A stretch of 64,000 nt of DNA from JBBQWR01 sp038210495 (GTDB taxonomy: Bacteria > Planctomycetota > Planctomycetia > Pirellulales > DATAWG01). Location of the stretch: NCBI GenBank assembly GCA_038210495.1, contig JBBQWR010000022.1, positions 1 through 64,000 on the forward strand. Direction: 5' to 3'. The notes beneath the pieces are model-generated. The model was not told the origin of the DNA. It ran no database searches and saw only the letters and a program-made list of their open reading frames with translations. Positions 23,982 through 32,400 of this stretch are shown in pieces; the stretch's first letter is position 1; every line of letters starts with the position of its first letter. The position numbers were made by a program, and so were the translations under genes.

Positions 23982-26900
23982 ATGCAAACGAGTATTTCCC
24001 TGCGCTGGGCGACCATCGGTTGCCTGGCGGTGTCGATCGGTTGGGAGATTGGTGGATTGCCACAGGCCGTGCTTGCGGCCGATCCGGCGCCGGCCGCGGC
24101 GGTCTCGTCCGAAGTGGCACGGCGACTGTTCGACGGCGCCGTCGCCTTGCACAAAGGGGCCGCCTTCGATCTGGCGGTCGACGATTGGGAAAAATTCGTC
24201 AAAACCTATCCCGACGATCCGCTAGCCGCCCAAGCCCAATTTTTCGCGGGCGTCTGCTACCTCAGCCAAAAGGACAAGCAATACGACAAGGCCGCCGATG
24301 CGTTCGACAAGGTCGTCGCCAAGTATCCCAAGTTCGAGCAACTCGACAAAGCCTACTTCAATCTCGGACTGGCCGACTACAACCTAGCACAAGCCGGCAA
24401 AGGGGAGTTCAACGCGAAGGCGGCCGACGCCTTTGGCCAGTTGGTTTCGAAATTTCCCACCTCGCCGCAGATCGCCGACGCGCTGCTCTACCGTGGAGAA
24501 TCGCTCTACGCCACGGGTAAGAAAGACGAGGCCGTGAAATCTTGGACCGAGCTGGCCACCAAACCGGCCAATACGGCCGCGCGGGCGCGAGGGCTCTATA
24601 ACCTCGGCATCGCCCAGCAGGAATCCGGCCAGCAAGGACCCGCCGCGGCGACGTTCGAGACGCTGCTCAAGGACTATCCGCAGAACGAATTAGCGGCCGA
24701 AGTCACGATGCGCAAGCTCGATGCGTATCTCGAAACCGGCAAGCTTGCAGAGGCGGAAAAGCAGTTCGCCGTTGAGGCAGCCAAGCCGAATTTCGCGCTT
24801 GCCGATTACGCTCAATTGCGGTTGGGCGCCACGCTGGCGGCCGAGAAAAAATACGGCGAAGCGGCCACTGCCTACGGGGCGCTGACCACGAAATTTACAA
24901 AATCCTCCTACATCGGCGCGGCCACGCTGGCAGCGGGAAATTGCTATTATCTGGCCGGTAATCAAGGAGAAGCTCGATCTTGGCTGGGCAAAGTGCTGGC
25001 CGGCGGCGGCGATCAGGCCATCGAGGCAGCACATTGGATCGCTCGAAGTTGGCTCAAAGACAAAAATCCCGGCGAGGCCCTGGCTGTCGTCGAGAAAACC
25101 TTGCCGCGGGCCGACAAGAGCTCGCGGAAGAACGATCTGCTCATGGATCAAGCCGACGCGCTGTACGACATTCCCGGTCGCCGCGGCGAGTCGGCCGCTC
25201 TTTACGCCAAGCTCGTTGACAAAAACAGCAAAGATCCCAAGGCCGCCGACACGCTGCTGCTCGCCGGCTCCGCCGCCCTGGGCGCCGCCGACTATGCCGG
25301 CGCGCTGAGCTATGCCGAGACGTTTCAAAAGACGTTTCCCGGCCACGCCCTCACGCCGGATGTCAAATTCGTGGCCGCCGAAGCCCTGCTGCTTTCGGGA
25401 AAACATGCCGAGGCCGAGAAGGCCTATGAAGAACTGCTCGCCAAGTACCCGCAACATGCGGACATCGAGCAGTGGACCGTTCGCCGCGCGCTCACGCTTT
25501 ATTTGCGCAAGCAATACGGCGATGTCGTTCGCATCCTCGAGTCGCAACTCGTCAAACTAAAACAGCCGGATCGAATCGCCGAGGCCCAGTTCCTGGTCGG
25601 CAGCAGCCAACTCGAGCAAAAGCAATATGGCGATGCGGTAAAGTCGCTCAAGGCAGCGATGGCCGCTCAGCCCAAGTCGCCGCAAACGGACGAAACGCTG
25701 ATGGCTTTGGCCATCGCGCAGCGTGGCGCGGGGGACGCCGCCGGGGCGACGGAAACCAACGCTCGGCTGCTCGCGGAGTTTCCCAACAGCAAGCTGGCCG
25801 ATCGGGCCCACTACCGTCAGGCGGAGGCTCGATTCGAGTCGGGCGATTTCGGCGGCGCCGCGGCCGAGTATCAATGGGTCGTGGATCACGCGGCCGACAG
25901 TCCGCTCGCGCCCAACGCCCTGGTTGGTCTCGGCTGGTCGAAAATCAACACGAGTGATTTTAAAGGCGCCGAGAAGATTTTCACGCAAGTTCTCGATAAG
26001 CACTCCAGCTCTCCCGCTGCCAAGCGGGCCCGTTACGGTCGGGCCGCCGCTCGTCAGCAATTGCGAGATTTCGCCGGCGGCGCCGAAGACGCCGAGGCTT
26101 TCTTGAAGGCCGATCCCAATTCCAACCAAAAGAGCGATGTCCTCTATGTGCTCGGCCTGTGTCAGGAAGGGCTCAAGAAAAATGGCGACGCGGTGAAATC
26201 GTTCGAGACGCTGGTGGCCGCCGATCCAAAATACTCGGGTATCGACAAGGTGTTGTACGAGCTCGCCTGGAGCCGAAAGGCCGACAACCGCGAAGACGCC
26301 GCAGCCGATGCGTTCGGCAAATTGGCCCACGAGCATGGCGACAGTCCCCTGGCCGCCGAAAGCTGGTTCAACGTCGGCGAATATCAGTACCATCAAAAGA
26401 AAGATTTCCGGGCGGCGGCGGAGGCCTATTTTTCGGCCTTCGGCAAAGCCGGGAAATCGGACTTGGGCGAGAAGGCCGATCACAAGCTCGGCTGGGCCTA
26501 CTATCAGCAGCAGGCGTTCGACAAGGCGCAGCAGGCATTCGCCTCGCAGTTAGCCGCCTATCCCAACGGCAGTCTCGCGGCCGACGCGGCGTTCATGATC
26601 GGCGAATCGCTCTTCAAGCAGAACCAATACGAAGCGGCTCTCGCGGCCTTTGAGAAGGCTCGGCCGATGAAACCTTCGACAGCCGATTTCTCCGCGCTCA
26701 ACTTGTTGCACTCTGGCCAATGCCTGGGGCAACTCAAAAAGTGGGAAGCGAGTCTGAAGCTGTTCGACCAGTTGATTAAAGAGTATCCCACGTCGCCGCA
26801 CGTCGTCGAAGGTATGTACGAGCAAGGTTGGGCGAAACAGAATCTCGACCGCCTTGACGATGCATTCAAGCTCTATGAGACGGTCGCCGAGAAGACCGAC

Positions 26901-27200
26901 GGCGTCGTCGGCGCCCGAGCCCGCTTTATGATGGGCGAAGTCCTGTTCACTCAGGGGAATCACAAGGAAGCGATTCGCAATTTCTTCAAGGTCGCCTATG
27001 GCTTCGGCGACACTCAGGCGCCGGAGCCTTATAAGGTATGGCAGGCCAATGCGACCTATGAGGCGGCCCGCTGTTTTGAGGTCATGAAGAACCTCGATCA
27101 ATCGAAGAAGTTGTACAACGAATTGACGAGGAAGTATCCTAACAGTGACAAAGTCGAATTGGCGAAGAAGCGATTGAAAGAGCTCGGTGGCGGACGGTGA
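23982..27200 (+). CDS. Large exported TPR protein of the ExbB/ExbD cluster
   Basis: 1072 residues from ATG 23982 (AGAAGGG upstream); the frame is open to 23712 but the extra part includes tandem-repeat sequence. It begins with a signal peptide, MQTSISLRWATIGCLAVSIG and a cleavage region AVLAADPAP. The rest is a chain of TPR and Sel1/YbgF-like helix pairs of about 34-37 residues, many starting with variants of AAxxF or YGDAV (for example FFAGVCYLSQKDKQYDKAAD, YRGESLYATGKKDEAV, LALAIAQRGAGDAAGATETN, GWAYYQQQAFDKAQQAFASQ). Such proteins are periplasmic scaffolds in Tol-Pal-like systems. It leads a same-strand cluster with ExbB- and ExbD-like genes, suggesting a scaffold for that motor. Confidence 0.88.
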   Translation: MQTSISLRWATIGCLAVSIGWEIGGLPQAVLAADPAPAAAVSSEVARRLFDGAVALHKGAAFDLAVDDWEKFVKTYPDDPLAAQAQFFAGVCYLSQKDKQYDKAADAFDKVVAKYPKFEQLDKAYFNLGLADYNLAQAGKGEFNAKAADAFGQLVSKFPTSPQIADALLYRGESLYATGKKDEAVKSWTELATKPANTAARARGLYNLGIAQQESGQQGPAAATFETLLKDYPQNELAAEVTMRKLDAYLETGKLAEAEKQFAVEAAKPNFALADYAQLRLGATLAAEKKYGEAATAYGALTTKFTKSSYIGAATLAAGNCYYLAGNQGEARSWLGKVLAGGGDQAIEAAHWIARSWLKDKNPGEALAVVEKTLPRADKSSRKNDLLMDQADALYDIPGRRGESAALYAKLVDKNSKDPKAADTLLLAGSAALGAADYAGALSYAETFQKTFPGHALTPDVKFVAAEALLLSGKHAEAEKAYEELLAKYPQHADIEQWTVRRALTLYLRKQYGDVVRILESQLVKLKQPDRIAEAQFLVGSSQLEQKQYGDAVKSLKAAMAAQPKSPQTDETLMALAIAQRGAGDAAGATETNARLLAEFPNSKLADRAHYRQAEARFESGDFGGAAAEYQWVVDHAADSPLAPNALVGLGWSKINTSDFKGAEKIFTQVLDKHSSSPAAKRARYGRAAARQQLRDFAGGAEDAEAFLKADPNSNQKSDVLYVLGLCQEGLKKNGDAVKSFETLVAADPKYSGIDKVLYELAWSRKADNREDAAADAFGKLAHEHGDSPLAAESWFNVGEYQYHQKKDFRAAAEAYFSAFGKAGKSDLGEKADHKLGWAYYQQQAFDKAQQAFASQLAAYPNGSLAADAAFMIGESLFKQNQYEAALAAFEKARPMKPSTADFSALNLLHSGQCLGQLKKWEASLKLFDQLIKEYPTSPHVVEGMYEQGWAKQNLDRLDDAFKLYETVAEKTDGVVGARARFMMGEVLFTQGNHKEAIRNFFKVAYGFGDTQAPEPYKVWQANATYEAARCFEVMKNLDQSKKLYNELTRKYPNSDKVELAKKRLKELGGGR

Positions 27201-27572
27201 CGCGCGATCTATGAATGACGCATGTCTAATGACAATGTCTAATCAATGACGAATGACGAAGCTCGAATGTCGAAGGTTTTGAGGTTGAGTTTACTGGTAG
27301 CGCGAGGCGTTTATGTTTCGCGGCGTCATTCGGATTACCGTGACTCAACTAAAACGCTCGGTGCAACGAACGACGTGACCTCAAACCTTAGTCATTCGTC
27401 ATTAGGCATTCATCATTCATTAGACATTGGGTATTTCGTCATTAGGAATTGCTCGACCAGCTTGTCGTCGATGACGTCGATTCGATAGACATCGGGTATT
27501 TCGTCATTAGGCATTTGATTAAATCACACCTTACTATCAGCCCCCTTGGCTGACCCTTCCCGGAGAGTCGAT
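27201..27572. other. Intergenic region with inverted AATGACGA repeats
   Basis: 372 bases between the TPR and ExbB-like genes, filled by the repeat pair at 27215-27440 and further copies up to about 27530. No gene recognised. Confidence 0.6.
27215..27440. repeat. Inverted repeat element of GTCTAATGACGAATG units (copy 1)
   Basis: Left arm about 27225-27285 (AATGACGAATGACGAAG and TTTTGAGGT near its end), right arm about 27376-27440 (ACCTCAAACC then GTCATTCGTCATTAGGC), partly complementary. About 90 bases lie between. A second such element is at 29219-29441. Confidence 0.7.
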
Positions 27573-28616
27573 ATGAGTCATCCATTGCAGCCGAGGCTCG
27601 GGCCTCGGTTTCTTGTCTGCGCTGCGCTGGGGATTGGCGTGCTGGCGTGGCAATCCGCCGCGATCGATCCGGTTGCCGCCCAGCCCCCGGCCGCGAAAAC
27701 CGACGCCAAGCCGGGCGCGAAACCCGACGGGGCCAAACCCGACCTGGCGGATCAAAAGTTTCAAGCCGCGACGGCCGCGACCGGCGCCAAGGACGTTCCC
27801 GGCGATCCAAGCTCGCTGGCCGCGAAAGCCGCTGACAGCCCTGCAGGGACCGACACCGGCTGGTTTTCCGTGGCCTCCTGGTGGGCAGGCCTGTTGTTCA
27901 AGGGCGGGCCGCTGATGATTCCCATCGGACTGCTTTCGCTGATGGCCGTGGCGTTCACGATCGAACGTTTCTTCGGTCTGCGGCGGGCACGAGTGATACC
28001 CCGCCGATTCGTCCGCGAAATGCGCGGCTTGGCGGCTGCGCCGGGCGGCTTCGATCCGCGAAAGGCTTATCGGCTCTGCCAGCAGTTTCCCTCGTCGGCC
28101 GCCAATGTCGTCCGGGCGCTGTTGTTGAAGGCCGGCCGCTCTGTTCCCGAAATCGAGAATGCCGTGAAAGAAGGGCTGGAGCGGGAGAACTGGCGATTGA
28201 ATTTCAACGTTCGCCCGCTGCTCCTGGCCGTGACCGCGGCGCCGCTGCTGGGTCTGCTCGGAACGGTGTGCGGGATGATCATCGCCTTTTTCCGCACCGC
28301 CAACGCGCCGGTCGGAGCCGATCGAGCCCTCGTGCTGGCCGACGGTATCTACTTGAAATTGATCACCACGATGGGCGGATTGGGCGTGGCCATTCCGGCT
28401 CTACTCGCGGCGTTTTACTTCGAGGGCCGGATTCAAAGCCTCTTGCGCGAGATCGAAGACCTGACCCATTCGATTCTGCCGCAGGTCGAGAAGTTCGAGG
28501 GCAAGCTGAAGACCGGGCGCCCCTCGCCCAGCGGGATCGAGCCGCCGCCGATTGCGAAATTTGCGCCGCTCGAATCGATGTCGGTCGAGCTCGCCAGTCA
28601 CCTTGGCCAAGAGTAA
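27573..28616 (+). CDS. ExbB/TolQ/MotA-family proton channel with long N-terminal extension
   Basis: 347 residues from ATG 27573, preceded by CGGAGAG. The first 110 residues are unusual: a signal-like segment (FLVCAALGIGVLAWQSAA) and an Ala/Lys/Pro/Asp-rich linker (AKTDAKPGAKPDGAKPD). The channel core then follows: GPLMIPIGLLSLMAVAFTIERFFGL (first helix), a cytosolic loop with GRSVPEIENAVKEGLERE, and the two pore helices LLLAVTAAPLLGLLGTVCGM and TMGGLGVAIPALLAAFYF, with LGLLGTVxGM and GLxVAIPAL being family signatures. ExbB-type channels pass protons to drive envelope work with ExbD. It is directly upstream of an ExbD-like gene. Confidence 0.92.
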   Translation: MSHPLQPRLGPRFLVCAALGIGVLAWQSAAIDPVAAQPPAAKTDAKPGAKPDGAKPDLADQKFQAATAATGAKDVPGDPSSLAAKAADSPAGTDTGWFSVASWWAGLLFKGGPLMIPIGLLSLMAVAFTIERFFGLRRARVIPRRFVREMRGLAAAPGGFDPRKAYRLCQQFPSSAANVVRALLLKAGRSVPEIENAVKEGLERENWRLNFNVRPLLLAVTAAPLLGLLGTVCGMIIAFFRTANAPVGADRALVLADGIYLKLITTMGGLGVAIPALLAAFYFEGRIQSLLREIEDLTHSILPQVEKFEGKLKTGRPSPSGIEPPPIAKFAPLESMSVELASHLGQE

Positions 28617-28797
28617 GTCGGGAGACGGGGTTCGGGAGCCGGGCGTGAAGCAACGAGTCGCGGCTCTACGCGTCCTTTCTCACCCCCCAACTCCTATCTC
28701 CGAATTCCTCGCCATAGAAAGTGTTTCATCGTTTGAACGAGTGCTACGGGCCTTGCCCGTGTTTTGCGAAAAGTAATACGAGAATCGGAGTTTATAC

Positions 28798-29214
28798 ATG
28801 GCAGGCAACGCCCGCGGACCGCTGATCGGCTCGGTGAATATGCTGCCGATGATCGATATTTTGTTTCAGGTCGTGATTTTCTTTTTGGTCTGCGCCACGA
28901 TCACGAGCCAAGAGCGGTCGCTTCCGATCGTGCTGCCGCAGGCCAGCGCCGCGATGCCGCTGACCAGCGTGCCGCGCGAGGTGGTGATTAACGTCGACCG
29001 CGACGGCCGCTACTTCGCGGGCGGCGCCTTCGTCGACCTGGGCATGCTCGAGCGCAACTTGGCCCAAGCGTCCACGGACAATCCCCAGCGACAATCGGTC
29101 GTCATCCGGGCCGACGAAAAGTGCGTCTGGCGGAACGTTGTGGCCGTTATGAACGTCTGTAACAAGGTCGGCATCCGCGACTACCAAACGACCACGGCGG
29201 AAGCAGGGAAATAG
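28798..29214 (+). CDS. ExbD/TolR-family protein
   Basis: 138 residues; CGGAG (28786-28790) precedes ATG 28798. One membrane helix near the N-terminus, MLPMIDILFQVVIFFLVCAT, contains the essential Asp (MIDILF) that carries protons in ExbD/TolR. The periplasmic part (VPREVVINVDRDGRYFAGG, LERNLAQAS, QSVVIRADEKCVWRNVVAVMNVCNKVGI) has the family folding pattern with a peptidoglycan-binding-type lobe. It probably forms a complex with the upstream ExbB-like channel. Only one ExbD-like gene is present, while many planctomycete clusters have two. Confidence 0.9.
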   Translation: MAGNARGPLIGSVNMLPMIDILFQVVIFFLVCATITSQERSLPIVLPQASAAMPLTSVPREVVINVDRDGRYFAGGAFVDLGMLERNLAQASTDNPQRQSVVIRADEKCVWRNVVAVMNVCNKVGIRDYQTTTAEAGK

Positions 29215-29218
29215 GAAG

Positions 29219-29441
29219 GACGAATGACGAAATACCCAATGTCTAATCAATGACGAATGCCTAATGACGACGCTCGAAGGCGTTAAGTCGAGCGATGAAC
29301 TGTCGACCAAGAGTCATGGCACTGAAAGATGGCATTAAGCAAGCAAAAACACCGTGCATTTACGGGCCGATCAAATTCAATCCTTAGTCATAAGTGCTTC
29401 GACATTAGTCATTGATTAGACATTCGTCATTAGACATTCGC
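29219..29441. repeat. Inverted repeat element of GTCTAATGACGAATG units (copy 2)
   Basis: Left arm about 29219-29282 (AATGTCTAATCAATGACG), right arm about 29383-29441 (CATTAGTCATTGATTAGAC), about 100 bases apart. Together with copy 1 it brackets the ExbB/ExbD pair. Confidence 0.7.
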
Positions 29442-29468
29442 CCTTTGGCTTTGGAAGGCGATTCGACC

Positions 29469-32400
29469 ATGAACCAATCCAACTTATCGGCCCGCGATCC
29501 GGTCCAACCGCGGCTCGGCTTCGACGAGCAGTTGTGGCCAATCGCGATCGCCTTTGTGCTGCTGTGCGGATGCGAGGTGGGTTGGATTCTCGCGGTGTGC
29601 GATTTTCAAACGGGCGAGTTGTGGCGAAACGGCTATGTTCTGCTGGGGGGATTTGTCGTCTTCACGACGCTGATCTGCGTAACGGCGATCAAGCTGGGCG
29701 TGCTGCGCGGGCGACGACTGCTGCTGGCGGCCCTGTTGAGCATCACGCTGCATTTGGGCGTGGGAATGGTGGCGTACAAAGCTCAGCGGTCGCTATTTGC
29801 GCCCGGGCCGAAGAACGACGTGGCCGTCGAGAAAAAGCTCCGCGACATCGACGTCCTTCGCGATTATCAGTTCACGCCCTCGTCGCCCGATCGGAAGCGG
29901 GAGGCCCACGAGCGGCCGGTGGACACGATCGTCACCGAGAACCGCGTCCCGGATCTCGCGAGGCTGGCGCCCGAGCAGGGCAACAAAGCCCCGGCGATCA
30001 AGCCGGACAACATGCCGGCCGCCGAACCCAAGGCGCCCGATCTGGTCGCGATGATTCCCGACCGCAAACCGATCGAAGCGGCGCCTAGGCGGGGCGATCT
30101 CGACGCCAAGTTGACTCGGCAAAGTTCGCCCATTAAGAATTTGCCGGCCGCCGGGCCGATCGCCGCGCCCAACCAGACGACCCCCACGACCGTCGCCGGG
30201 CCGATCGAAGCCAAGTCGATTCCGCTCGGCCGGCAGACGTTCGACCCCAAGGTTCCGCGCCGCGCGGACGAAGTCGCCATTGCCACAATGTCCCCCGGCC
30301 TGTTGCAACCCGGCGGACCTCGCTCGGCGCCGGCGCCGCGCGCGGACGATCATCCTTCGCCGTCGCTCACGGCGGGGCCCGCGCTGGTGAAAACGATTCT
30401 GGAGCCGCGGGCGATTTCCCGCGGCGACGCGCCGGCGGCAGCCGCCCCGGCGAAAATCGCCATTCCCGATTTGAGCTCGCTCCAGCCAGCGACCGGCGTC
30501 GGCCGTCAATCGGCTCCCGGCGCGATCGTCGGGCGGGCGCCGTCGTCGACCGAGACGCCAGACGCGGCGCTCATGGCCAGCGCGGCGCCGATTCGGCCCG
30601 CGATGAACAGACCGACGAGTGGCGGACCGGCGACCGATACCGCGGCCCCGCGATTGACGACCGGAGCCCCCAAGAGGCCGGCTGCGCCGGTTGCCGATAT
30701 CGCGGCGGCTGCCGTACAAAACGAGAGAAGCTCGACGGCTGGCCCCTTGGCGCCCACGCCGACGGCCGTGACCCGCGGAACCACCGCCGCTGGAGCGCCC
30801 TCTCGACCCGCCGCACCGGATTTAACGGCATCCGCGGGCGCCGGCGGCTTTGGCGTGACCGTGGCGATGGCCGGCCCGCATCCTGGCAAACCGCAGATGT
30901 CCGCCGGCCCGAGCGTCGACATGAAGCTGCCGGCCAACGGCCCGGCGGGACTGGGCGCGGCGGGAATTTCCGGCGCCGGCAAATCGCCGATCGCCGCGCC
31001 GGTCGCCGGACTTCCGATCGCCGGTCCGCCGGGGGGAATCGCCGGAACGCCGGGCAGTTCCGCTTCGGCCGATAGTCCAGCCGCTGGCCCGGCGCGAGTC
31101 GGAATCTCCAAAGCAAGTGGCGGCCCGGTGGGCGCGGGTCACGGCGAAGGAATGGATGTCGGCGTCGCCGCCGCGGCGCCTCAGCCCAGCGTGGCGATGA
31201 ATCTCGGTAGCGGCGGCGGATTGGCTCGACGAGCCGGAGACGGAGCGGGTAGCTCGGGCGGACCGGCGGTCGGCATCGGGCAGCCGGGCGGCTTGGCTCG
31301 CGACGCATCCACTTCGCCGGCGACCTCGGGCGCCGTGGCATTCAATCCCATGAGCGGCAATAGGGTTGCCGGCGGCGGCGCCGCTCCGGGCGGCGGCAGC
31401 TTGGATACCGCCGCCACGACCGGTTTGCGGCAATCCAAAATCAGCGGCCCTCTCGGCGGCGGCGCGGGCCTGGGCGGTAGCGGCACGGCGGACGTCGGCG
31501 CCAATCTACCGTCGCTCAGTGTCGGCATCGGCGGCGGCACGGGCGGCAGCGCCGGCAATCGGCGCGACAACGAACAAGCCTCGATCGGCCTGGGCATCGC
31601 GGGTCAACAGCTTCCGAAATCGATCGGCGGCGCCGGGGGCAGCGGCGGCGTAGCGGCGGTCGTTGGCGGCGATTTGTCAAGCGCCTCGGCCATGTCCAAC
31701 GGCCATGGCGCCGGCGGCGCCGGGGGCTTGGGCGGCAGCGGCGAAGGACCCGGCGGACCCATCGATAGTCGCGCCACGGGCGCCGCTCGAACGGCGCCGG
31801 GCGCGGGTATTCCCGCCGGCGCGGCGGTCGCTGGAGGAACTGGCGGGGGCGATGGCCCCGGCGGCGATGGCGGCAATGGTGGCGGCGGTCAAATTGGCGC
31901 CGCGCAAATCGGCCGCCCCGGCGCCGGTCGCGATGGTCTGCCGGGCGGAATCACGGGCGGCGTAGCGGGCGGTTTGGGATCGGGAATCGGTCGACCTGGG
32001 TCGGCCACGGCAGGCGGTCTCTCGGGGGACGTTAAAGCCGAATCGCCCCAGCTCGCGGCCGGCACGCCAACCGGCTCGGCGATTCAAGGGACCGGTCTGG
32101 GTGGAGTCGGTCCGGGGGGCGATGGTTCCGGTCAACAAGGGCCGAACGTCAACATCGCGCGCCAAGCGACGGGTGGACTGCCCAGTGGCGCTGGCAGTGG
32201 CTCGGGCGGCGGTAACGGCGACGCGTCCGGTGGCGATCAAGGCGCCGGCGGAGTAGCCATGGCTATTGCAGGCGTCGGCGTCGGTCAAATCGGCCGCTCC
32301 GGAAACGGCGAAGGAGGCCCCGACATCAACGGCACGGGCCTGGGCGCCAAGTTGCCGCGTGGCCCCGCGGGTCTCTCCTCCGGCAGCGATCCGCAAAGCG

